Part shown: piece after piece, positions 1-10,009 of the stretch
Position numbering within the stretch: position 1 is the first letter of the stretch
Layout: the number at the start of each line of letters is the position of its first letter
Assembly (NCBI RefSeq): GCF_017591425.1
Contig: NW_024464918.1
Coordinates: 28,176,001-28,240,000, forward strand
Reading direction: 5' to 3'
DNA length: 64,000 nt
From: Ochotona curzoniae
Lineage: Eukaryota; Chordata; Mammalia; Lagomorpha; Ochotonidae
Notes under the pieces: model-generated
What the model was told of the DNA's origin: nothing
The model's input: only the letters and a program-made list of their open reading frames with translations
Databases searched by the model: none
Position numbers and translations under genes: made by a program

Positions 1-231
1 AGCCTGGCCCCGCCTGGTTGCCGTGTGTCACCGTGAGGGGCTTTTCAAACCAGAGACTCATAGTGTCCTCAGCCTCTTAGCGCCTGATAGCTTCTCTAAC
101 AAGAACTTCTGGAGGCAGTCTCCTCATGTGAACCCTGTGTGCGACCTGGAGGCTACAGGCCTCATCTCCACACAAGCCTTGCCCTGATATCCCAGTGGGT
201 TGAGGGATGGCTTCTGAAAATCCCTTTAGCA
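1..231. other. Unannotated DNA before the first repeat
   Basis: No repeat, exon or RNA gene could be recognised here. Composition is moderately GC-rich compared with the following AT tract. Short open frames on both strands have no recognisable motifs. Confidence 0.4.
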
Positions 232-396
232 TGTGTGTGTGTATATATATTAAATATATATAGTTATTATATGTCATATACATTATATGTTTTATATAAC
301 ACGATATTACACATTATATAATACATATGATATATTTAATTTATATTATATATTATGTATATTTAACGTATATATATATATACGTTAAATATACAT
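232..396. repeat. TA-rich low-complexity tract ending in a perfect palindrome
   Basis: The tract starts with a short TG run, continues as degenerate TA/TTA repeats and ends in a perfect inverted repeat at 355-396 (arms centred on the alternating TA core at about 370-381). It lies at the 3'-tail side of the minus-strand SINE that follows, so it probably arose by expansion of that element's A/T-rich tail. Such tracts can extrude cruciforms and often vary in length. Confidence 0.8.
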
Positions 397-676
397 GAAG
401 TTGGAAGGCTGATTTACAGAGATGAGGAGAGACAGAGAGCCATCCGATGATTCACTCCCCATAGTTGCAATGGCCAAGGCTGAGCTGGTGTGAAAGCCAG
501 GAGCTAGGAACCCACATGAGTGAAGGGTCCCAAGGACCTGGGTCAGCTCCTGCTGCTTTCCAAGACCACAGAGAGCTGGATTGGAAGTGGAGCAGCCAGG
601 ACATGTCCCAGTACCCATGTGAGATAGTAGCACTTGCAGGTGGAAGGTTAGCTTGTTGAGCCCCTGTGTCAGCCCC
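397..676 (-). mobile_element. CSINE copy, minus strand
   Basis: Read on the plus strand the copy shows the reversed body of the lagomorph SINE: a GAGAGACAGAGAG stretch, CACTCCCCATAGTTGCAATGG, AGCCAGGAGC, then GGGTCCCAAG and the reversed head near 640-676. It is diverged, so it is not recent. Its tail side merges into the TA tract and palindrome to the left. Confidence 0.85.
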
Positions 677-2375
677 ATTTTGAAGTTCTTTAAGCAGTTA
701 GAATTTCTTGTAATAGTGTATGCAGATTTAAAGAAATGTGTGTATATTTTAACATCTTTTTTTTCTCCTGCTTCTTGAATGTAGTACATCTTTCTAATCA
801 TTTGTCCTTATGAATTTTAAATTATCTGGAAAATAGCATTTTTGAAAAGATATGGGATATTCTTTGAAGTCAGTTTTAGACACTCCAGTGCTTTAAAAAA
901 TAAGGACAAGGCTTAATATTATAATATTATATACAACACAAGGGATAGGGAATAGCAGTGGTTGGCTCCCTTCTCCCGCCCCCGCCCATCTTTTATATGC
1001 TCCCTCTAGTGTTCAAAGCCAAAACTATGCTTGTGTACGGTCAGCCAGGTCAGGTGCTGGAGAGCAGACATTCGCCAAGACATAGGAATTTCATAAGCAA
1101 GTGTTATTTGTGTTTCTCAGAGTGTGTTGTCTGCTTCGCGAATGCCCAGTGGATTATATTCACTGCACACTTTTGTCCTCACCTGTGGGCTCTGGGAATG
1201 TTTCCATTCTGTCCCCTTCAGCCTGGGACACTGGGGGATTTCTGCCTTTAAAGGAAATATGAGGAATCCTCACAAGTTCGTAGAACTTTTTGTGGAAAAC
1301 AAATACTATATATATGAATTTCAGAAGTACTGGTGTCAAAATTAGTTTTCAGCTGTACTTTTCCATGTTCTAAGTACCCTTATGTTACCTTGAAGACTTT
1401 TCTTCAGTTTTTATATTTTAGGTGCAGCTTTTAGTTGTTCTTGAATGTGAATAGAAAGTTTCCCATGTGTTAAGAATATGCAAGCTTAAAGACTATAAAC
1501 TAACTGGATGAGCCTGTCGCACATGGATAGTCGGACATTTGATGACATCATTTTATTTTAACATTTGATGACATCATTTTAAGATACAGAAATATCATCT
1601 AAATGTAGTGCTTTCAAACTACTTTGTGATGTATCCAAAATTCCCCTAGGATTTACAAGTGTCAAGGAAAAAAATTTAACACTGTTACTTAATATGACTT
1701 AATATTGGATATGTGTAATTGCTTACGTATGTTACAGAAGATAATTTTAACTAACTAAATTACTGCTATTTACTGATTTTTAAAAAATCATAGACAAACG
1801 TTTTCATTTTATTTTTCCAAACCGGAACATAATTACAATACTTAACGTTTGTCTGATGCCCTATAATTTTAAACCCATTTTGATGCCTACTATTTCAGTT
1901 CATCATTACATGGAATTAAAAAAAAAGACCAGCCCCAATTACCTTCCATTAGATTCTGAGGCGCCCTTTCCTGGGCTCTCACCGCTTGCTCCAGGAAGTA
2001 CTTTATGTTGTAATGATTAATATGTTTTAAGATGGAATTCAAAGCTCAGCATTCAGCCAGGACCGTGGTTTCAGGGAGATTTATTGTTGGTAGTTAAACC
2101 TTATTCATAACCTCTGCACCGTGTGCCCTTGGGGGATCTTGCATCTTTTACTGTGAAGACTCATACGGCACAGGGTGCCTGTTTGTGGTAATGTCATTAA
2201 TCATAGACAGTACGCACCAAGATGGCTTGGAGTTTACCATCTGCTTTCTGAAATCACTGAGACTTGTAATGGCTAATGCATTCTACTACTGTACATCTGC
2301 GCAGACCTAAGGTATCCTTTGTGCTGAACAGTGGGATAGTGAATACTGCTGATAGAACTGCAGGTTTGTTTGCTT
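677..2375. other. AT-rich DNA without recognisable genes
   Basis: The stretch is AT-rich. I see no exon-like frame or recognised repeat family in it. The only local structure noted is a 26-bp-period direct duplication at 1535-1581. Confidence 0.4.
1535..1581. repeat. Short tandem duplication, 26-bp period
   Basis: Bases 1535-1555 and 1561-1581 are identical (21 bases, beginning ACATTTGATGACATC), separated by a 5-base T/A spacer. The identical copies suggest a relatively recent local slippage or duplication. The unit contains TGATGACATCA, a near-palindromic core. Confidence 0.85.
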
Positions 2376-2610
2376 GTTTTTTTTTTTAAATCCGCTGTAA
2401 GCAGGGCCAGGCCGAAGCAGTAAGCCAGGAACCAGGAAGTACATCTGGGTCTCTCCCACTTCTGTGGTGTGTACAGGAGTACTTGGCCTGTATCCAGTGC
2501 TTCACAAGATGCATTTGTCAGTAGGAAGCTGAATTGGAAGCAGAGCACCCAGGACTTCGTCCTCCACTCTGATAAGGGATGCCTGTGTCAGAAGCAGTGG
2601 CTTTGTCACT
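2376..2610 (-). mobile_element. Old CSINE copy, minus strand
   Basis: A run of T at 2376-2387 marks the tail of a minus-strand element. The body keeps CCAGGAACCAGGAAG, TCTGGGTCTC, AAGCTGAATTGGAAGCAGAG and a reversed head around 2575-2605. Divergence is high and the middle of the tail-side arm is missing, so this is an old, partly degraded insertion. Confidence 0.7.
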
Positions 2611-2767
2611 GGGGGTTGTTGAAAATAGAGTGGAAAGTAACAAGGCAGGATGTTTTTCCCTCTACACTGAAAAAACAAAGCTGTGTCCCTTGAATACTGG
2701 CCCAGTTTTTCCTAGTTTCAGTTTATTTTGTTTTTTAAGTTTGTTTTGTTTCTATCTCTTTTTTTCC

Positions 2768-3258
2768 CCCAGTTGGAAGTTTATTTGTGGAAACAGCACA
2801 GGGAGACACCAGCCTCATGCCGGCCACAGCCCAGGCATAGCATGTGCTGTGTTTGGCAAACAAAGCTGTTACCATCTGGCTTTTGTTGGCAGCTGGACAT
2901 GTGTGGGTATAGAAGTGGGCCTAATCTTTGGCCTGAGGTGTGGTTTGGGTAGTTGCCTTGTTCTTGCTCTTGATGGTGGTGTGGTCTTGCCTTGTGCCTT
3001 GGTGTTTGGCTGGGACAGGCTAAGACTCCTGGCCTTGCAGGCAAAAGCATTCTTCCCGAGCTTGGGCTGGACAGTGTGTAGCCAAGTGGGTTGAGTTGCC
3101 TCCAGGATCCTGAGCTTGACTCTATTAGGCTCGACAAGGGCCTTGATGTTTCAGCACCCACACTCAAAGCCCTGGGGTTGGTTGTCTGGTTCATCTTCAG
3201 GCCCTTTTTGTTGTGCTTCTTGGCAAAATGCAGGTTTCTTACCAACTTGGGTTCCATC
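2768..3258 (-). pseudogene. RPL29P: Processed pseudogene of ribosomal protein L29 (5'-truncated)
   Basis: RPL29 is a small basic protein of the 60S ribosomal subunit. On the minus strand, starting at about 3258, the conceptual translation contains RNLHFAKKHNKKGLK, which matches the conserved N-terminal third of mammalian RPL29. Roughly the first 37 codons are absent. After about 40 codons the reading frame no longer follows the parent, although the DNA still resembles the middle and 3' part of the mRNA (the region equivalent to the lysine/alanine-rich tail, then a short 3' UTR). The end keeps AATAAA (TTTATT on the plus strand at 2780-2785), followed by an A-rich stretch on the minus strand (T-rich at about 2726-2766), as expected of an L1-mobilised cDNA. 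No introns are seen. The 158-codon open frame that spans it is a frameshifted relic and should not be annotated as a protein. The parent identification is strong; the exact boundaries are approximate. Confidence 0.85.
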
Positions 3259-3279
3259 CTTAGTGTTTAAATAGAATCT

Positions 3280-3572
3280 CATTTATCTATTTATGTTACT
3301 TGAAAGGCAGAGAAAGAGAAGGAAAAATCTCCCATCTTCTGATTCAGTCCCCAAATGCCAGAAAAGAGCAGACTGGGACAGGCAGAAGCTGCAAGATCAG
3401 AGCGAGCGGCTGGGACTCGAGTACTTGAGCATCCATTATTACTGCCCAGGTGTGCATCAGCAGGAAGCTGGAGTCGGGGGTGACCACACATCTTGAGCCC
3501 TGGTGCTCCGATATGGGACATGGGGACCCCATGCAGCATCTTTGTAACCAATGCCTGCTCCAGTTTCATAAA
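3280..3572 (-). mobile_element. Old CSINE copy, minus strand
   Basis: The copy begins with the reversed tail ATTTATCTATTTATG, then TTGAAAGGCAGAGAAAGAG and TCAGTCCCCAAATGCC. It ends in a reversed head with GATATGGGACATGGGGAC and CAATGCCTGC. This head belongs to an older lagomorph subfamily rather than the GGATCCCATATGGG pika subfamilies. It sits immediately upstream (in transcript sense) of the RPL29 retrocopy, in the same orientation. Confidence 0.8.
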
Positions 3573-4241
3573 CAAACAACAACTTGTGGCATGCTTTCTT
3601 GTAGTTGTTTTCCAGAATTCCAGAAAAAGCATGGAGATTCTGTTTATTATCCTTAGTTGAAGTCATTGTTTTAGTAAAAAAAAAAAAACACAGACACTCC
3701 ATGGATACAATCAGGTATACTTTTCAGTGAATATACCAACATTAAGCTGACATTAATGTGGTTCTTTGCATGCTTACGCCATATGCTGTTTGGTTTGTTC
3801 TTGCTGTGGATTTGCAAGGCAGTATCAGACAACGTATGGATGAAACCACAGTGAAATTGCCATAATGTGTTGCCAGTGATGCTTGCAAATGCTTAGACAA
3901 TGTCTAGATTCAGGTTCTTGTTTTCGTGCTGTCATGTGGAGTGCAGCAGGTAAAATCACTTTCATGACTAAATCTTGTGCTTAATTTTCTTAAAGAAATG
4001 TTAGCCTCATGTTAAATACATTACAAATGTTAGAAATGCTATACCCTCATCACTGCCTTCCTGAACGTTCACTGGCAACTTAGATACAATACCTAAGGGC
4101 ACACACGCTCTCTTCTCCCTTTTCATTTCTATTCCTTTTGTGTTTTAAAGCTGTCAAGAGAATGGGGATAATGTTACTTTCTAGATCCTAACAACTTGAC
4201 AGACTTCATTAGGACCATTTGAAGAAGCCACTCAGTTAATT
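3573..4241. other. Unique DNA, nothing recognised
   Basis: There is an A-run at 3677-3688 and otherwise mixed-composition sequence. No SINE core, exon or RNA gene was recognised. Confidence 0.4.
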
Positions 4242-4273
4242 AAAAAAAAAATATATATATATATATATATATT
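4242..4273. repeat. A-run and (TA)n microsatellite
   Basis: About ten A residues are followed directly by an uninterrupted alternating TA tract. It lies just 5' of the plus-strand SINE head at 4281, so it may be the target-side A-rich sequence of that insertion or the tail of a lost element. It is likely length-variable. Confidence 0.9.
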
Positions 4274-4280
4274 ATTACAT

Positions 4281-4572
4281 AGAGGCAGGCATTTGGCACA
4301 GTGGTTTGCTCATATCTTGGGATTGTGTCCTGTTTTGGAATTCCTGGGTTTCAGCCCAGTTCCTCTGCTGCCATTCCAACTTCCTGCCAGTACAGGTACT
4401 AGAGCAGAGGAAGGGACAGTATCAGATGACAGTTCAAGAACTTGGGTCCCTGCCACCCACATGGGAGACGGAAGCTGAGTTCCAGTGCCCTGGCCAGCAG
4501 CATTTGGGGAGTGAGCCAGCAGATAAAAGATATCTATCTCTTTTGTTTGAATAAAATGAAGATAAACAAAAA
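4281..4572 (+). mobile_element. Old CSINE copy, plus strand
   Basis: The head AGAGGCAGGCATTTGGCACA is typical of an older lagomorph SINE subfamily. The body includes CTTGGGTCCCTGCCACCCAC, ATGGGAGAC and GGGGAGTGAGCCAGCAGAT, and the element ends in an AATAAAATGAAGATAAAC-type A-rich tail. The open frames here are SINE-derived. Confidence 0.85.
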
Positions 4573-5353
4573 TTTGAAAGAAAAGCAAATGCTAAAAATA
4601 GATCACAAAATTGTGAGTGGAGTTAATAAATCATAACATTCTGCCATTTTGTTCATTTTCAAAAATTTAGTTGAGTTGAATTAAATCAATTGTGTGTCTT
4701 GTGGGACCACTCATATATTTCCCTGTTTCCAATGTTATCACATATTTTAGCTATAGGAATTTTAAAAAGTTGTAGAAAAGGGGGCCATTGAAAGATGAGT
4801 TAATTTCAATGCAAATAATTTTTTAAATCCATACATAATTTTTGATTTTACACATTTGCTGTGAAGTTTTTGGATTCCTCATGTGTATAGATTTCAAAGA
4901 TTTTTTTTGCATGAAAAGAAACAGTGCTTTCCATGAAATTCTTGTACCCTTGCATAAGCCTTGAATTTATGTGAACTAATTCTTGCATTATATTTTCAGA
5001 ATTGGTTTAGGTATTTAATGTTCTCTTTTTAGATCACTTTAAATTTCTTTCATTAGTCTTCTGTCGCTTTCAGCATATGAATGTTGCATATATTTTGGTA
5101 CACTGTTTATTTTTTTGATTAGTTATGAGTAGTAGATTATTTTAAATTTTATACTCTTGTTGCAAGTTAGAATGTGTGTCTTGTGACCTTACTAAACTAA
5201 TTTATGAATTCTAGTGGTTTTTTTCCCCGTTTGTTTTCTGGTCCATAGGGTTTTCCATGTAGAAGGTGAGACTTGCAAATGAAGACCCTGCTGTCTTTCC
5301 TTTTGTTTGTCGTAGTGAATAAAATCTCCTGCTTTATGTTCAATCAGAGTGGT
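4573..5353. other. AT-rich unique DNA, nothing recognised
   Basis: Strongly AT-rich sequence with T-runs. No repeat family or coding signal was recognised up to the L1 insertion. Confidence 0.4.
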
Positions 5354-6416
5354 GTGAACAGAGATCCTTTTTTTTTTATTAATTACATTGCATTATGTGA
5401 CACAGTTTCATAGGCTCTGGGATTCCCCCAACCTCTCCCCCTACCATCCCCCCCATGGCGGATCCCTCCACCTTGTTGCAGTAGTACAGTTCAAGATCAG
5501 TTGAGATTCTTTCATTGCAAGCATATACCAAGCATTTATTCCAGCATCTTATTGTCTAGATACATTCAGCAGTTTCTTGGGGAGACCATCTCTGGTCTGA
5601 AGGCAGAGCTGGCAGAATATCATCACAATCTATTAAAAGCCACAACATAACATCAACAACAACTTACAACATTATGGAATTAATTGACATGGTATTGAGT
5701 AACCAATATGTTACAGCATGCAAGTTCTTAACCACATCCTGTGACTACATCATTGACATCTCAATTTTAGTTTATATACAACCGGCTTCTATACATCTTG
5801 AAATAGCTATAGGGTACTATTCAGCTGTCTTGTGTCTGTTTTCATTTTAGTATTTAGCAGTTTATAGTGTTGAAGCATAATTTTGCAGATTTTAGGATAG
5901 TCTAAATTGGCTTATAACTGTAACAAGGCACATGTCAACAGTTGAAGTGCAGAACAGTTTTAGGAGAGGTGTGCAGAGAAATCTTCAATACCTCAGTGAG
6001 GAGTAACCAATCTTAGTGTCCTACCTAGTAAGGTATATGTGAATCCATGCTGACCGTTTCCTATCTGGTTCTAAGCTTTCCTTGTTGTTCTCTATCTACT
6101 CTAATTTCTTTTTGTGTGTGTGGGGGGTGGGCTCCGGAGCGACCATGATGGTCATTGCAAGAGAGGGTGGGGATACAAAGTTGGAACTAAGTAAGAACCA
6201 GAGAAAGCTCCTCTCCCTAGTCCTGACGGAAGTTTACTGTTCTGTTTCTGCGGACCGCTCAGGGTTCCTGGCTGTTGTTCCTAAGACCTTGGATTCTGCG
6301 AGGGAGGATTTGGGCTTCTTCCATCCCATGTGGTAGATCCAAATGGGGGTGGATGACCTCAGAGTTCTCAGCTTCCGAAGGCACTCCAATTCCCCGTGGT
6401 GAGCAGAGATCCTTTT
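5354..6416 (-). mobile_element. 5'-truncated lagomorph LINE-1 3' end with target site duplication
   Basis: The insert reads as T-run, then ATTAATTACATTGCATTATG and further sequence I recall as the antisense of the lagomorph (rabbit/pika) L1 3' end, so the element lies on the minus strand with its 3' end at about 5372. Flanking repeats at 5354-5371 and 6399-6416 match at 17 of 18 bases, giving an 18-bp target site duplication typical of L1 endonuclease insertion. The insert is about 1.03 kb, so most of the element, including the open reading frames, is missing. High similarity to remembered consensus and the well-preserved duplication suggest moderate youth. It has no coding capacity. Confidence 0.88.
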
Positions 6417-7998
6417 GGGAGAATGAATTCATTTTCTCACCTTTAACTAAAGTATCTCCTGTAGATACTTTTAGTAGATGTTCTTTATCAATTTAAATAA
6501 TTTTTACCCCCTCTGTATGTTTTGATGTGTTATGAAGGGATACTGTCAGTCCTAAAAAAAAAAAAATAATCGACAGAATCATTGCAGGAAAAAATCTGGA
6601 ATCCAAATGCTATGGTCCTAAAGAATGGTAGAAAAACAAGGCAAGGAGATTAAGATGATTCCTACACTGAAGACACTTATGACCATTAAGTTATAAGCCA
6701 CCATTCTTTGGGAGAAGCCTGTTTGTAGAACTGTCCAGCTGTGCAGGACAGAGGTGTTTGGCAGTGGTACAGACCCCTCACCCAGTCCCTGATTCCCTTT
6801 GCCCTGACCATGGTGCTGATTCTGCAGGAAGTTAAGCAACTTCATTGCACCATGGCAAATCGGAAGGCCCTGCCATTGTCCCTGCTCCACAACAGTGTAA
6901 GTACAAGTCTTACATTTTGTTTGTAGTAGAGACAGATTAAAAGGGGTGTTAGGAATTGCTGTGAATTCCTACTGTTTTGTTTTTTTCCTTAAACACAGAG
7001 TTACTGAAGAAATTGTGGAGATACTTGAGTAGGGCCTTTGTCACCTGCTATCATGGGAGGACTATACATGCACACATATGGAGCAGCATGCTGTGTACCA
7101 AGGTAGCATGCTAAAGAGAAACTCTTTTTGATCCAGCCACAGGAGAGTGTTGCAAAATTAAAATGAGAGCAGTGGGTCAGCTTTCATGCAATCAACATGG
7201 ATGGTGAATATATGATCTAAAAAGTGCAAAGTCTATGGAAGAAAATGCTGGTGTGGTCAGTAAATAGGAGCTCAGGCTAGGAATTCAGAGAACAGCCCTG
7301 AGCTAGTTCCTTACTGCACGACTTCTCCTGTACCATCACTTGAGGGGAACACCTGTGAGATCAAGACTATCAGGGAAAGGATTATGACTGGCAGTTTTAT
7401 GCTGCTGCTTAGTCTTCTTAAGTGTATTAAATAGAAGTGTTAGACACTCACACTCGGGAGTAACCTGCCCAACACCCCCCTTCCTGGTTCACAAGCACAA
7501 CTCTTCAAAGCAAAGTAATACCTTCCATATAATGCTCCTAAGTTGTAGAAAATGAGGATTTCCTTGGAGTATTTGGCAGGTCTAGTTGAAGCTGATTCTG
7601 TATCTGTATATCCCTTTATTGTGCAGGAATTAAGTCTGCTTTACTACTCTCACTCCCTCAATACATGCACTTGTAAAGTCATGCCATGTGGCAAGTGCAG
7701 CTTTCCCTGCATAGAGAACAGTGATTTGCTAGAAACGAAAGTAAAAATGATAAGATAAAGGAATAAACACATACACACAGAGAAGTATGCATTACCCAGA
7801 GTCTGGGGGAGTCTCCATATGAAATGCCATTGAATTACCACCTTGTATGTGTTCTTGTTTTAATTTGGAATTTTCATAAGTATCTTTTTAGGTGCTATTT
7901 AAAACTCTTGCCCTCCATACTTTCCTTTTTTAAGAAAGGAATGGTCAGTGCAGTCTTATTTTAGGAGAAATTCTAGCATACAAAGCCAAAAGCACATT
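6417..7998. other. Unique DNA, nothing recognised
   Basis: Mixed composition with A-runs near 6556. No repeat or exon was recognised. Open frames are under 95 codons and lack motifs. Confidence 0.4.
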
Positions 7999-8349
7999 AA
8001 AATAGGTTTGGATTTGGGCCAAGCACGATAGTGGGTAAATCCTCACCTTGCATGTGCTAAATCACATATGGGGCTGCTTCATGTCCCAGCTGCTCCACTT
8101 CCCTTCCAGCTCCCTGCTTGTGGCCTTGAAAAGCAGCAGAGGATGGCCCAAAGCCTTGGGATCCTGCACCCACATGGGAGACCCAGAAGAAGCTCCTAGC
8201 TGCTGACTTCAGATTGCCTCAGCAGTGGACATTACAGTCACTTGGGGAGTGAGCCAGTGGATGGAAGATCTTTCTGTGTCTCAATCTCTCTGCAAATTTG
8301 ACTTTCCAATAAAAATAAATAAATCTATTTTTTAAAAATAGATTTGAAT
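7999..8349 (+). mobile_element. CSINE copy, plus strand, with target site duplication
   Basis: The element runs from the head GGGCCAAGCACGATAGTGGG at 8016 through ACATATGGGGCTGC, CAGCTCCCTGCTTGTGGCC, GCCCAAAGCCTTGGGATCC and GGGGAGTGAGCCAGTGGAT to an AATAAAAATAAATAAATC tail. Flanks 7999-8013 and 8335-8349 match at 13 of 15 bases. It is full length and of intermediate age. Confidence 0.92.
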
Positions 8350-9719
8350 CAGCTGTTTATAAAAACATTTAAACTCTTTCATAGGCACATCCCCTGATGT
8401 TTAATCCATTAGTAGGCTGAACTTGACTTTGCCACAACTATATAAATCCCACTACATAGCTCAGATCTGTGGTGGTTTTTCTCATGCAGTAAGAAATGCT
8501 GAGCAGCCGGTCCAGGGTGGAGAGTGTGGTCCTCTGGGTGGGGTGTGGGAATGCAGAATCTAACGTCTTCCTTTTTCTCATCCATGTTAGGGGGCTTTTC
8601 CCTTACGGTGGCAGTACTGATGTGACAGCAGCTCTGTCACATGTGATTCTAGGCAGAAAAATAGCAAAGAGCAAAGGACTAAAAGAATTGTCCAGAATTT
8701 GCCAGCTGAGTCTGTCTCTAAAATGTTTTCCATCTTTCCCCTTTCCCATTTTACCGCACTTGGGGCCCATGACCGGAAGGGAAGCTGAGAAACTGTTTCA
8801 CTTTCTATCCTCAATCAGAAGCAAGGAAACTGTTCTGTCCGTTTCAACTTTTTGTAAGTGGTCCCACCAGGCTAAAGAGATAGAACAGGAGAAACCTCTG
8901 CTTTGAGTGATGTGCCCTGAGTGAAGATAGTTTGCTTTTGTTTTAGAGAATGTGTCCGGTAACCTTGAAAAATTCAGTATGAGGCTACCTACAATCGGGA
9001 AAAAACGAGAAAAAGAACTCTTCCATCCTGGTTCATTCATCAAATGCCTGCAATAGCTCAGCCAAAGCTGAGTACTGGGAGCTGCATCCTGGCCCTGCCC
9101 TCACCGTTAGGGTGAACTGTCATCTGCTGCCTCCCAGGGCATGAAGTTTCCGGAAGCTGGAATTTTAGTGGAGGCATTCGACTGCAGGGAGCAGGTATCC
9201 CAGCTGGTGGATTAACTGCTATACTGTGGCTTAACTGCTTTTGGGGGAGACATATCAATTTATGTCTATATATTAAATCTAAATACATCTTGGAAGAATT
9301 ATATGATGTGTGCATATTGATAAAATTCACATTACAATTTTGTCTCTGTTTTTGATGAAATAGGTCTGGAATACATTTGCATAGATTGCAAAGCTAGCTA
9401 ACATCATAGTGAACATCATCCCTAATTGACGGACAGTGCTTTGTACAGTGAAAAGCCAGAGAGCTGAGCAGAGTGGGAAATATGTGGCAACATGCTTCAT
9501 CAGCTTAGTTTGATTCTCTTAAGACAGTGGAGATTCCTTCTAATAAGCCAGGCTCTTCATCCTCTAGACAACAGTGATGTAAATTACTGGACTAACATGC
9601 TATAGGCTTTGTTTATATAAAGTATCCTGGTTATTGGTGATTATCTCATAGTATTTTTAGCTAAAAATAGTTTTTTCTTGAACATGTTAACTGAGACATG
9701 CCAGATTTACATGTTGAGA
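8350..9719. other. Unique DNA, nothing recognised
   Basis: Includes a 136-codon plus-strand open frame at 8496-8906 with no recognisable domain and no splice or promoter context that I can defend. No repeat was recognised. Confidence 0.4.
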
Positions 9720-10009
9720 GGGGACACTTAGCCCAGCACTTAGTACACCTGCATCTGAGTGCTGATGCTCAGCTCATGGTTCTGGCTCTCCCAGACAGCT
9801 TCCGGCCAGTGTAGATCCTTGGGTTCAGTGGAAATGGTTTAGATGCTCTACCACCCACAGGGCAGACCTTGCCCAGCTCTTAACTCAGTCCTGGTCCACC
9901 TCCAGCCGTTGTGGGCATTTGGGAGAGTAAACCAACGATAGGTCATGAAGGCTCTCTCCCTGACTCGCTCGCTCACTCTCTGCCTTCCTGCCTCCCTCCA
10001 AAATTTTAA
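9720..10009 (+). mobile_element. Old CSINE copy, plus strand
   Basis: The head GGGGACACTTAGCCCAGCAC and body motifs GATCCTTGGGTTC, CACCCACAGGGCAGACC, GTTGTGGGCATTTGGGAGAG and a CT-rich 3' end (CTCTCTCCCTGACTCGCTCG) fit an old lagomorph SINE. There is no clear target site duplication. Confidence 0.75.

Noticed and set aside
2781..3257. 158-codon minus-strand frame as a functional RPL29 gene
   Set aside because: The start of the parent protein is missing and the frame leaves the parent reading after about 40 codons; it is a processed pseudogene.
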